This document shows, piece after piece, positions 48,690 to 60,221 of a stretch of 64,000 bases of DNA. The first letter of the stretch is position 1. Each line of letters begins with the position of its first letter. The stretch is taken from the NCBI GenBank assembly GCA_014526335.1, contig JACTAT010000165.1:127004-191003 (forward strand), read 5' to 3'. Source of the stretch: Chrysaora quinquecirrha (Eukaryota; Cnidaria; Scyphozoa; Semaeostomeae; Pelagiidae). Both the position numbers and the translations under genes were made by a program. The notes under the pieces were generated by a model, which was not told the origin of the DNA, ran no database searches, and saw only the letters and a list, made by a program, of their open reading frames with translations.

Positions 48690-48921
48690 AATTTTCCTCA
48701 ATTCTTTGTTTAATAAATAAAATTCTCTTGTAAAATCCTTCTATTACATCTTTTGAATCAGGCAATTGGACAACATTTCTCTTCTACCAGCCTAACTAGA
48801 GAACATAAGGATTCATTTCTACTTAAAATTTCCCTGACAGATGCAGTGGAGTCGAAAAATGCCTATAAGCTCATTTCTTTGTCCTTCTCCAAAGAAATGA
48901 GCCAACAGGCAATTTTTGATT
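48690..48921 (-). repeat. Inverted, partial end of the U5 array
   Basis: Minus-strand copy of unit DNA: TAAATAAAATTCTCTTGTAA, ACAACATTTCTC, and at 48,850-48,890 the U5 3' half inverted (GCTCATTTCTTTGTCC). It is immediately followed by a short forward U5 piece with CAATTTTTGA. The array thus ends in an inversion. Confidence 0.75.
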
Positions 48922-49116
48922 AGTCATATCAGTGTGAAAGCAGAAAAACATTCGTAATTTCAGTATTTGCTGATACTTCTATTGCTCCAGTCAGGGAGCC
49001 CTGCTCCAAGTCGACTTTAATGTGACCCATGCTCAAATAGGAAATAAACTTTCCGGTCAATGCACGAGTCACCACGGAGAAAGAGCCGCGGAAATGGGGA
49101 AGATATTGATATATGC

Positions 49117-49347
49117 CTACTTCTACAACCCTTCACAAAATATGTGAGACCACATCCCCTTCCCCCTCAGTCAATGTTGTTTGGTGTTGAATAGCTTGAA
49201 CTGGCTGCTGGAAAACAAAAGCTAGACACAACATTGCTTGAAGGGGGGGAGGGGGCAGCGAAAAATGATGTTTTAGAATATTGCGTGTGTGTTGTTTGCT
49301 GGTCTCAATATATTTTGTAAAGGGTTGTAGGTGCCTAATTGCCGTCC
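49117..49347. mobile_element. Inverted-repeat element with ACAACCCTT ends
   Basis: TACAACCCTTCACAAAATAT at the left and ATATTTTGTAAAGGGTTGTA at the right, with GTGAGACCA and TGGTCTCAA also paired. Confidence 0.65.
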
Positions 49348-49994
49348 CCCCTGCTAATTACATTTTTTGAAAAATTTCCAACCCCTTCGCTCTTATGAGG
49401 ACCCCCCGCTTATTAAGATTGCTTAATATTGATGTGGATATTTTTCCTTAAACTTACTATGACCGTCTTGGTGTGAAATTTCACTTGCACACTCAATTTG
49501 TTGGTTAGACCTATGGATTTCCTCAGCCTATAAGAACTCTAGGGCGCCTCGCTTTGCTTTTCAGCAGTTTCCAGACAAAGTTTGTCAAACAAAGTAAGTA
49601 CGACCCCCCTTTTACTCCGACCCCCCGCCAATTATATCCTGACGGTCGTTCCAAACACCCGCCTATTCCGACCACCCCAGCAATTAGGCACCTAGGAGTA
49701 ACGTATAACTTACGTGATTTTTTACTGCAAATGAATGGAACTAGCTTTCCAATTCTTGATTGTTTGCAGTGATAAAAATATTCAACAATGAAAAGTTCTC
49801 TTTAGTAGTATAAGTTCTTAAAATTTTCGGGGTTTCTACAGGTATAGGTTCCTTAAAAAGTGGCCCTAAATAATGTGGTTCCTTATAAAAAAAGCGCGTA
49901 AATATGTTAAATCAAATCAAAGCTCCTGGGCGCTTTTTTAGATTTTACTCCAAACCCTTGGTGTTTATCCGGATTTAGATTTCAAACTTTCACC
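49348..49994. other. Gene-free stretch
   Basis: C-rich pieces (GACCCCCC) in both orientations and, at 49,846-49,900, a fragment of the AAGGAAC element family seen at 8.5 kb. No exon. Confidence 0.4.
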
Positions 49995-50362
49995 CCCCCC
50001 GGGAGGTACTTAGTATAATTTGGGTACGGGTATGTGTCGCCCATATGGGTGGGTTTTGGGCACTGAAATTCTCTAAACATGGGTATGATTTTAACCAAAA
50101 CCCCGTAAAAATGGGTGGTAAATTGAAGAAAAGTCAAAAGTTTAACTTTAATTCTGTCAGTAAAGTGGCAAAATCGCGTCAAAGATGTTCGTAGTGCAAT
50201 ATCAAACAATAAACAGGTCTAGAAAGTCTTATTATTCTCATATTCCGCTTACTTCTACTCATAAAATAGGGTCTGTTTCTGCAAAGGTTTACATTATAAG
50301 TGGGTGGGTTTCCGAAATCTGGGCGGCACATCCCCGTCCATTCATAAGTGAAGTACCCCCCG
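49995..50362. mobile_element. TIR element, CCCGGG..GTACTT family
   Basis: Left CCCCCGGGAGGTACTTAGTA; right, inverted, GCCCGGGGGGTACTTCACTT. Both then contain GTGTCGCCCA/GTGCCGCCCA and GGGTGGGTTT. Related to the element at 1.7 kb. Confidence 0.65.
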
Positions 50363-51265
50363 GGCTTTCACTGCACTAGGCACACCATCCTGTGTGGTGT
50401 GGGTGTGGGGCCTTGGGTTTTTTTTTCAATATTTCAGAAGAACCAAGAACCGAACCACTGGCTGCATCTCATCAATCGAGATAATTTATCGATGTGAGAG
50501 TGAGAAGTTATTTTCCAACAAAACCAGCAGTCTTCGGGAGGATAACAACATGCTCGCTGTTGCAGTCTGTTCTCTATAAATGAAGCTGGCTATTTTATTT
50601 ATCATTTTGTTGTCCCTGACTGTGACAAGAGAGAGAATGCGCTGAAATTTAGGCCTATTTATTTTACCCGCATGGACGAATCTAATTATAATGGGTATGT
50701 ACCAGCACTAATTTTTATGATTGTTTCGTTTTTATGATTTACAAAAGTAGCGAAATTCATTATTTTCATAGTAGACTAAATAAATGCAGTAGGTAAATTA
50801 TTACACATGGATATTTTAACGATTCTTTCTCAGACCTTTCCAAGCAAAGCTGCAGCCCCACCCCACATGTGGACGTAGGCCGATCACGATAATGAATCAT
50901 TATGATATTAACATACCATAAGACTGAAAGACCGAAGAACAAAAACTAGAGAAGAGAAAGATCAATCGCCCCTATTCCTCAAACTGTATATCCCCTGGAA
51001 GTACACATTTTATTTTACTACTTAAGTCTACTTTAGCTTAGCTGAGTTTTCAAAGATAAAAATAAAACAAGTCTGGAAGGTGAATAGAACCCAAAACCCC
51101 ATAAAGATGACACATACAGCACTTGCGACAAACACAGTTTTAACCAATGAGACAATGCTGAAACTTTGATATATACTTGTGTGGTGATTAGCAGAATATA
51201 TAGCAAGGGAGCTATTAGACATAAGCTCCTAAACTAAATCTACTGTATATAAAATATAAACAAGA
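50363..51265. other. Gene-free AT-rich stretch
   Basis: No exon or RNA recognised. Confidence 0.4.
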
Positions 51266-51413
51266 ATTTCAAAAATATAGATGACTATAAACGTTTGATC
51301 TATGATCTTCATCAGTAACTTCTATGATCTATGATCTTCATCAGTATAGTATTGAGTTACTGATGAAGATCATAGATCGAAACGTTTAGAAAAGTCATCT
51401 ATATTGAAATTAT
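51266..51413. mobile_element. Palindrome with hammerhead-like core
   Basis: Arms beginning TTTCAAAAATATAGATGACT and ending, inverted, AGTCATCTATATTGAAATT. Each arm carries CTGATGAAGATCATAGATC; in the right arm it is followed by GAAAC (51,360-51,383). Confidence 0.7.
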
Positions 51414-52792
51414 ATAGCAAGATATGTATAGGGCGATTTGGTAGAATTTTAACTTCTCCAAATCAGAAGATATCAATTTTTTGATGCAAAAATCATGTAA
51501 AGCACCCAAAATTTAGTCTAGGTGCAAAGTTTTACTTTCTCAGCGCTGGTATTATTGTTTTAGAAGTGTTAAAAGTTCATGATTTTATAAGGGCTTAGAC
51601 CCAGTGGGTGTAAAAATTTCACCTACTTCATTTTTGCTGTCAAATCCTTTATAGAATTGGGAATGTTGAATGTTTATAATATTAAGAAAACAAGTGCTAG
51701 GACAGCAAAAATTTGTACTCTGAAATACCAAATAATCAGGGGGGTGGGAATAATCAGAGTATTGGAAATATTGTAAAAATTTAATGAATGGAGGGGGGTT
51801 TGAAGAAAGAGGGGGATGGGGTTGGAAAATAAAAAACCAATTTCTTTAGCATAACAGAAACTCTAACGTTTGTATGATATCGTACAATAGCAAACGAAAG
51901 CTATTTTGCAAGATGGCAATGATTATATGTATTATATATGTTAATTCATAGGACAGAAAAGAAAAACATATTCGAATTATAATTTAATTTACTCATTCAG
52001 CAAATTATGTTCAAGATAAAAGGGGGTTGAAATAAGAGCAGGGGTTGGACAATTTTTAAAAAATTAATAAGCAGGGGGAACGATTATTCAGGGAATTCAA
52101 ATCATGGGTTACCCAAAAATAGTTGCAAAATTCACGACAATCATTGCAGTTACACTGAGACACCACAACAGCTCCTTTGCAGGTTTGCTTCGCACGGAGC
52201 GTCATATATTGGATTGCATGATAACACTGTACTGTGTGGCGGCTTGATTTTCGTATGACCTCCAGAGCGCAATGATTTTCAAGACGACTTGCGGAGTGTC
52301 TTATACCATAGCTAGTCATCATTATGTAACTGAAAGCCCTGTCCGATACAAAATTCAAGGCGCGACGAGGCATGCCGGCATAGTGTAACTGAGGCTGATA
52401 TCTTGTTACATCAGAATTCTTGCTTTGTGTAGCTATGTTTTATGATCTCTTCCGGTGTAAATTGCTTACATCAGAATTCTTGTTTTGTGTAGCTATGTTT
52501 TATGATCTCTTCCGGTGTAAATTGCTTTTCTTATGAGTTCCCTCACATCTGTAATTTGGTTCTTTGGGATGAGAAAGCGCTTCATTTAAACTTTCTGAAA
52601 TCGAACAGATTAACAAAGACCAGATGAATTCAAACACCAGGGTAAACTCACATGGACACTGGTTAGAATTTCCAAACTGATGTCCCCAGGTGTTTACCAT
52701 ACAAGAAGTCTATCTCTGAAGTATTATGGAATGATGCAATGGAATTATGGAGTGGAATGATGGATGGTATCAAAATGCATAAATTCAAAGAG
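51414..52792. other. Gene-free AT-rich stretch
   Basis: No exon. A 58-bp tandem duplication (ACATCAGAATTCTTG through TCCGGTGTAAATTGCTT) is present at 52,408-52,525. Confidence 0.5.
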
Positions 52793-53130
52793 AAAAAATT
52801 TCCAAGCATATTCCGCCAATATTTTTCCTTTTGAAAGTATAAGTAAACAAAAACAAAGCCATTCCATATTTTAGAAAAATATGAAATGGGGAACTTTTTC
52901 AAAAATTACTTGCTTCTTTTTGCTGAAACCTTCCTCCAAGGGTATCATAAACCTTGCAAACACATCAGAGTAGAATTTGTGAAGGGAGTCAATGGAAGGA
53001 ATCACCAATAATTTTTGAAAAAAATCGCCATTCAATATTTTTCTAAAATTTGGATTGGCTCTGTTCTTGTTTCATGATACTTTCAAAAGTAAAAATATTG
53101 CCGGAATATGCTTGGAAATTGCTTCAGGAA
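52793..53130. mobile_element. Foldback element with about 120-bp arms
   Basis: AATTTCCAAGCATATTCCG and CAATATTTTTCCTTTTGAAA in the left arm; the inverse in the right arm (53,010-53,130). Arms are about 80% alike by eye. Confidence 0.7.
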
Positions 53131-53139
53131 AATAACCTA

Positions 53140-53945
53140 CCACAGTAGTGCTTATCCACCACTGTACGCAAATTATACCACCACATCAAACAAAATAACT
53201 CACCACATCAAGAATAACCAACCACAGTAGTGCTTATCCACCACAGTACGCAGAAACACCACCACATCAAGCGTAATTACCCACCACATCCAGCATAATA
53301 GCCCACCAAGTAGTGCTTACCCACCACAGTACGCAAAATATAGCACCACATCAAGCAAAATAACCCACCAACACAAGCATAATAACCCACCACAGTAGTG
53401 CTTATCCACCACAGTACGCAAATTAAACCACTACATCAAACATAATAACTTACCACATCAAGAATAGCCCACAACAGTAGTGCTTATCCACACAGTACGC
53501 AGAAACACCACCACATCAAGCGTAATTACCCACCACATCCAGCATAATAGCCCACCAAGTAGTGCTTACCCACCACAGTACGCAAAATATAGCACCACAT
53601 CAAGCATAATAACCAACCACAGTAGCACTTATCCACCACAGTACGCAAAAAACCACACATCAAGCGTAATTACCCACCGTATCAAGCATAATAACCCATC
53701 ACAGTAGTGCTTATCCCCCACAGTACGCAAAATATACAACCACATCAAGCATAATAACCCCCACATCAAGCATAATAACCCCCACATCAAGCATAATAAC
53801 CCACCACATCAAGCACAATAACCCACCACATCAAGCATAATAACCCACCACAGTAGTGCGTACCCACCACATTACGTAACAAACACCATATCAGTACGCA
53901 AAATATACCACCACAGCAGTACGTATCGACCACAGTAGTGCGTGT
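53140..53945. repeat. Minisatellite of CCACCACAGTAGTGCTTATC units
   Basis: About ten interspersed units of the motifs CCACAGTAGTGCTTATCC, CCACAGTACGCAAA and CCACATCAAGCATAATAACC. A longer block (about 250 bp, starting AAGAATA(A)CC) is repeated at 53,211 and 53,459, so there is higher-order order. No open frame is conserved. Confidence 0.9.
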
Positions 53946-55382
53946 AGATTCGCTAGCGTGGGACTGCAAAGGTATAAATTGGTAAATTTAGCAGGTTAAT
54001 CAATAAAGCACGAAATGAGATGAATGACGACATTGTTTTGTGGTTATCTTCGAAAGCGTTGACTTCCGGTGCTGACTTATTTCATCCGTGTAACAGGTCG
54101 TCCTGTTTGTGAATTTGAGAATGATTTCGTAGCGTTTCTTGTGAAATGAGAAAGACGATGAAATATTTCAATATTAAAGGTAATCCACTACTTTCAAGCT
54201 CTTTCTTTCTTTGCAAGGAGAGATTTTCTTGTAAATTGCGCAGCTTGCTTGCGCTAGCTATAATATTCATAAGTAGTTGCTACATAATAGCTGATATAAA
54301 GCTATGCATAGATATACGGTATATATTGCTGAATAGCTATATATATTAATATGTACATACACGTATTTTTTTATCAGAAACTAAAAAATTGATCCAGTAC
54401 TGAAAGTTTTTTTCAAATTTTAAGTGCTGAAAGTTTCTTAAGAATTTCTTGAATATCCATCTTGGCAACATAGTTATGTATCTGATGATCCAAACCCATT
54501 TAAAATTCCTCTGCGCGCGTCTTTAACGTCGAATTTTACTCTCAGTCACCGAATAAAGTTAATTATGAACCGCTGGGACGCATGATAAACGGGGATTAAT
54601 TTCCGTGCGGATCAAGTTCTCTGACTGCCCAAAAAAACAAGAACTGGAAATATTTAAATTTAGATTTAGATCATCTTAGAAATGAAATCTATTTTTGACC
54701 CCGAGAGATACTTTTCGATTCAGCGTATAATTATATCAATGCTTGGTGAAAACCTTTACCAAGTTAAGGTTTTATTGTTAAGGTTAAGGTTAAGGTTAAG
54801 GTTTAAAAAACCTTATTTCGCTTACATTACTACGATTTCAACAATGTGGGTAATAAAAGACTAATCTCCCAATGTTAAAAAACGTCAGTACTGTGCAAAT
54901 ATTTTAGTTTTTAACTGAAAGGACATGTTTACTTGCAATAAATCTCTGCATCCAAATATCTGCATTGCAGAAACTATGCAACTCTTTTATAAAGAAGAAG
55001 CTAAAAGTTGAAAAGAAGACTTTTAACTATGCCAAAACTGCCAGCTGATTACACCAGTACTTGTTTTTTTATTGTCTTTTCTTTTTACCAACATTAATCT
55101 TTAATATGAAAGTATATTCCCATGAAATTTTAATTGAAAGGTTTGTTAGAAGGAGGGATGAAATTCTGATTAAGAGTTGAAAAACAATTTATGGTTGAAT
55201 GAATGACAATAATGATATGGTACGGAGATAGGGGAACGGAAGAATCGTTTAGATAGAATCAGAGTAAAGTCACGAAATTCACCATTCAAATAAAATGTGT
55301 TACAACTAACTGACTGGCTTTCTAACTGAATGACTGTTTCCATATAGCCACTGTTTTCATATACGCATGAAATAAGAATTAA
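53946..55382. other. Gene-free AT-rich stretch
   Basis: No exon seen. Short (TTAAGG)n at 54,774-54,802. Confidence 0.4.
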
Positions 55383-55817
55383 AGCCTGGTTTCTATATAG
55401 CCATGAGTTGCAGCGCAAGTACTGAGACACGGCTGTATCAGTGCAGAGAAAGTGTTGGGACGTTTTGTTTCCATATAGCCATAAGTTGTGGGGGCAGTGC
55501 TGAGACAGTAGTTGTAGTAAAATGGTTTCATAATTGCTTGCATTTGGTTGGCCTTTTACAGTCATGTGCTCAATTAGAACAAGATAGCTGTCACAGACAC
55601 GTGCGGTGCATGTTTCCATTAAAATCTTCGGGAAAGTTGAGCAAAATTCAACTTTTTATATTGGCGCTACCGCGGGAGAGCAAGTGCCCAGCCACGGTAG
55701 GGCCACCATAAGAAAGTGTTTCCATTGAAACTAAAAACGTCGCAGCACTGTCTCAGCACTGGTAAAGGCGTGTCTCAGGAATGCCTTTGCCACTTTTGGC
55801 TATATGGGAACCAGGCT
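55383..55817. mobile_element. TIR element with TTAA target site
   Basis: AGCCTGGTTTCTATATAGCC at the left, inverse AGCCTGGTTCCCATATAGCC at the right, each flanked by TTAA (55,379-55,382 and 55,818-55,821). A TTAA target site is typical of piggyBac and Kolobok. CATATAGCCATAAGTTG-type blocks are repeated inside. No transposase. Confidence 0.75.
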
Positions 55818-55895
55818 TTAAGCTCTGCAGATGATAACCTACCAGAAAATAAAAAAAAAACAAAGCCAAATCTATGTTAAATATTATTATATATC

Positions 55896-56423
55896 GAGAT
55901 AAGTTTCAAAAAAACGACAACAGATTTTAGCTTGAAAGACATGTTTCGGATTCATCATCCATCTTCAGTTAAATTAACGTTTACACGGTGTGATTATTTA
56001 TAACAAAATTAATTGGCAAATTTACAAAAAACCGTTACAATATTTGAAAATACAAAAGGTAACTTAAAATTTGAAATTTGAAAGTTAAAAATACAATTGT
56101 TTAATGTCAATTTACTAACCAATAGTAAAAGACACATTATTTGTACAAGGCACATGACGAACAACACGAAAACAACACAGGGAGGAAAATTAAAGTTCAA
56201 ACCTAAATTGACATGAAACAATTGTTTATTTAAACTTTCAAATTTCAGAGAATATGGAAGTTACCTTTGTATTTTCAAATATTGTAACGTTTCTGTAAAA
56301 TGCCAATTAATTTTGTTATAAATAATCACACCGTGTAAACGTTAATTTAACTGAAGATGGATGATGAATCCGAAACATGTCTTTCAAGCTAAAATCTGTT
56401 GTCGTTTTTTTGAAACTTATCTC
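55896..56423. mobile_element. Large foldback element with hammerhead-like core
   Basis: Arms of over 200 bp start GAGATAAGTTTCAAAAAAAC and end with the exact inverse. The right arm reads CTGAAGATGGATGATGAATC then CGAAACATGTC (56,351-56,381). It lies 175 bp before the C2-gene exon. Confidence 0.8.
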
Positions 56424-56596
56424 AAGTCTCATAGTGCTGAGAAATTTTGGTATTATATATCGATATTTTGTTAAATAATAATAAAACCAATAGCCAAAAT
56501 CTTAATTTAATTAAGTTTGTCTTTGGTCGATTTAATCACCTATTGTTGATTTTGGGTGAATATTCTTGTTAAAAGCGAGTGTTCTTTCTTTCACAG

Positions 56597-57573
56597 CCTT
56601 TTCAGACAAATTCAAGACGGCCATTATATTCCTGGCAGCTCTTATCGGAGTAATAGGTATTCTGGTTGGAATTTACTTCGTTTTGAAGAAGGATGTTTTT
56701 CATTGCATGGGCGACAAAAAGGAAGGCGATGAAGCAGAGGAGAGTGAATTAGAAAGTGATCTTGAAGAAGAAAAGAAGGCGCCATTAAAGCAGAAAGGTG
56801 TTAATGATGAAAATGTAATGACAGAAACAGTTATGGATGAAGTTACTTTAAATGAAGAAGAAAAATACGAAGGAGAGAATTCAGTTCCTGAGATAGTTGT
56901 AACAGAAACATCTTTCACTCCAGAAAAGTCCAAACGAGGTTCTTCTTTTAAGTCTGTGTTCAAGAAAATAACGAAACCGATTGGAAAAGTGAGATTTGGT
57001 GGTGTAACATCGAAATCAAGCGTCGAGAGTTATCCTTTGGTCGGATCCAGTGATGACGGCTATGGAACGTTAACTGCTGCAAAAAGGTCAGACTCGATGG
57101 AAAGCTTTTTATCAGGAATATCAGTCGTATCAGAAAATATAGAAGAGTTCGGCGAAGAAGTATCCCCAGGAAGGTTACAAACATATTTAGAGTATGATAA
57201 GAGTCATTGGATAGTAAAAGTAGGAATAAAACAAGCTCAGTGCTTGATACACACTGGAAGTGAGAAAATCTATTGGCAAGTACATGCAACTCTTCTGCCA
57301 TTCAAAAAGCACCGATTTAAAACGAAGTACAAGTCAACATCCACACCTGTTTTCAATCAAACATTTGAAGTTGAAGATGTCGCAGAGCAAGCATTAGGCC
57401 AAATTGCCTTCCGTTTTAGAGTCTATGGAAAAATTGGTCGTGCTGGAAAGAAAAAGCTTGCAGGTGAAACAACAATCCCACTAAGTTGCTTACAAGGTGG
57501 CCAAGGCCCTTTGACAGAGTGGAATATTCTTAAAAGAAAACAACAGAAAATGGCATCTGACAAATTAGTCTAG
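56597..57573 (+). CDS. Membrane-anchored single-C2-domain protein (synaptotagmin-like)
   Basis: Large last exon, acceptor TCTTTCACAG at 56,587-56,596 (TTTTCAG at 56,599-56,605 is a second choice); upstream exon(s) with the start codon were not found. An in-frame ATG at 56,566 lies before the acceptor and is probably not used. Near the start, one membrane segment (TAIIFLAALIGVIGILVGIY) is followed by KK and a long acidic then basic linker (KSVFKKITKPIGKVRFGG). The C-terminal 125 residues are a C2 domain: LQTYLEYDKSHWIVKVGIKQ, PVFNQTFEV, FRVYG..AGETTIPLSCL. The Ca-binding Asp of loop 1 (usual DPY) is replaced by EKIYW, so this C2 probably does not bind calcium. The plan (TM, linker, C2) is that of synaptotagmins, but only one C2 is present. 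The role in vesicle traffic is inferred. Confidence 0.8.
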
Positions 57574-57959
57574 TATTCAATTTCGCATTTATATACATTT
57601 TAGGAAATTTTTTATTTAACGAAACCATTTTGCATTTACATTTCTAACTGAATATTACTGTTCTATAGCAAAGTTGTGTCAGCTACTAAGTAATCCCTGA
57701 TGTTAAGACATGAAACTGTTGCTTTTCTAATTTCAAATTGTCTCACTGTCTCACTCGCAGATCTCTATTTTTGAAATTTTTAAATTCAGCTTCATTTCTA
57801 TCTTTGAAATATTTACACCAAGACATGGTAAATTCATATATACAAGATGATATATTTAATGCAAAGCAACTGAACACGTTTTTCAACAAAGAGACCAAAT
57901 ATTGGAGATAAAACGGCTTACAAAGGTGGATTGTTATTTTTTCGTAATTAAGGCGTGCA
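57574..57959. other. 3' flank of the C2 gene
   Basis: AT-rich 3' UTR and spacer; no other feature recognised. Confidence 0.4.
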
Positions 57960-57974
57960 TTGATGGATAATAAT

Positions 57975-60000
57975 GCATTTTCGTGGTTAAAGCTTGCAAG
58001 GAAGGGGTTACTATCCTTAATGTGGTTGATACAGCTGATACCCCTCCGCGGTCGATTTAATCTTCAGAATGTTCTTCATTCACTCTCAGGCTGTTCTTTA
58101 GAGATTTCCCAAAAGAGGTTTCCTTTTTGGCCGTTCCGTTCCTCGTTCCATTAACGATTTCATACCAATCGCAACTCCTTGCAAGGGTGGGTTATTATCG
58201 TCCATGTCGTTCGCACGGCTGATACCTGTCAGCGGTTAGTTTCACTCTCATTCATCTCTTCATTCAGTTCAGAGATTTCCCAGCATTTTATTTTCCTTTT
58301 TTGGCCGTTCCGTTCCTTGTTCCATTCCTGTTTTCGTTCTATTCTTCAGTTCTTGCAAGGCTGAGTTAGCTATTATGCTTGATTTTGTTTACAGGTCCGA
58401 TACCCGTGCATGTTCTATTTCATTCTCAGTCAACTCTTCATTCAGTTCAGAGATTTCCTAGAGATTTTCGGTTGACCGTTCCGTTCCCCATGTCATTCCT
58501 GGCTTCACTTTCATTCCTGATTTCATTCCAATCGCTAGTCCTTGGATGGTTGAGTAATTATACTAAATTTGCCTAATATCGCTGATACCCCTCCACGGTC
58601 TGTTTCATTCTGACGCTGTTCTTCTTCAGCTCAGAGATTTCCAAGAAGAGATTTCCCTTTGGCTGTCCCGTTTCCCGTTCCATCCCTGATTTGACTCAAA
58701 TCGCTAGTCCTTACAAGGACGAGTTATTATTTTTTTGTTTTTGTTGACACAGCTGATACCCATCCACGGTCCAATTTCATTCTCAGGCTGTTGCTCATTC
58801 ATTTCGGAGATTTCACAGAAATCCCCTTTTTTGGTAGTTCCGTTTCCCGTTCGATCCCTGATTTCATCCTAATCGCCAGTCTTGCAAGTTTTTATGCTTG
58901 ATGTGGTTGATATGCCTGATACCCCTTACCTGCCTTTTTCGTTTTTAGGCTGTTCTTCATCATTTCAGATTTCCCTGTGGTAATACTGGTAGATATAAGA
59001 GCTTCTTTATTCGTAAGATTTTCTTCATTTCATTAATTCTCGCTGACGCACATCGGATATTTTTAGTAATTCCATAGACATCATCAATGTTAGTTGTTAC
59101 TTGTTAGCATTTATAACACATTAATCACATACACTTGCAATGCTTCCTGTTTATGTCTTTTGCTCGCATATATATATAGTTGTATTTGAAGTATCAAGGA
59201 GAACAGAGGAGAAAGAAGAGAGATACAAATGGCAAGTTAAGGCTAGACAGAGGGTTGTAACCGTAACGCCCAAGAGGCTTGCGAAAGCCTTGTGCCCTAG
59301 TTCGAGTTGTTTCGTTTTGTCATTGATACACGTGTATCTTTTCTGAAAAGAAATAGGAAGAATCACTCTGAAGTTTGTCTTGTCATCGTCGTTAATCTTT
59401 TGGGGGGGGGGGGAGACTGGAAAAACATTTTAAACTGTTAAGCCGTTCCTTTTACCGTTCCATTCCTAATTACATTCAAATCGGATGAGTTATTATGGTT
59501 GATTTTGTTCACACGGATGAAACCCCTCAACAATCTATTTGATTCTCTGGCTGTTCTTCAGGTTTTTTACACGTTTTTTTTATAAGGAACATCTTTATAA
59601 GGAACTCGAGGCTGAAAATTCCCAAAAAAATAAGGAACTTTAAGGAACTGCCGAGGCTCGGATGATAAAACTAAGAATGATTTTTTTTCAAGAACAAGAA
59701 GATTTGTGCAAAAAAACAGCAGAATAACAATGTATTTCTCATCGTTCTTCCAAAAATGACTCCATTTAAATTTTAAGTTAGAAAATGAAGCTAGTCTATA
59801 TGAATTTGCTGTAAAAATTAGTATTAAAACATATCTCACGAAAAGGAACAGCATAAGGAACTTCAGCCTCATTTTGTTGATAAATTAAGGAACTCCAGCC
59901 TCAAGTCAGAGTTAAGGTTCCTTAAAAAAACGTGTATTGAAAGTCAGATTTCCCTTTTTTGTCGTTCCGTTCCGCGTTCCATTCCTGGTTTCATTGCAGT
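57975..60000. repeat. Degenerate tandem array, about 120-190-bp units
   Basis: Each unit has CTGATACCC, CGGT(C/T), TTCATTCTCAGGCTGTTC, AGAGATTTCC, GGCCGTTCCGTTCC and TTCATTCCAATCGC(T/C)AGTC. About seven units at 57,985-58,985, with diverged ones at 59,440-59,560 and 59,940-60,000. The last one is split by a 370-bp TIR element. No open frame survives across units. Confidence 0.75.
59566..59936. mobile_element. TIR element, ACACGTTTT..AAGGAAC family, copy 2
   Basis: About 90% like the copy at 8,531-8,893 by eye: GAGGCTGAAAATTC, AACTGCCGAGGCTCGG and CACGAAAAGGAACAGCATAA are shared. Inserted within the preceding tandem array. Confidence 0.8.
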
Positions 60001-60221
60001 CTTCATTTTCCACGCCAGACAAAGAAAGCCTTCTTCCTGTTGCTGTGATAATCTCACACTTCCGGGTTTTGTCACCAAGAACACAATGCATCCCAGCTTG
60101 AACATGAATTTAACAGAAAGTGGACAGCACCTTCAGCTAGCATGTGTCTTTTATTTGTATGCAGATATAATTCCTTGAAAAAGCAAAAATAACACAAAAT
60201 AATAAAAGAACACATTTTCGT

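Noticed and set aside
54774..54802. TTAAGG repeats that resemble telomere repeats
   Set aside because: Only about four units, not a known telomere motif, and embedded in ordinary DNA.
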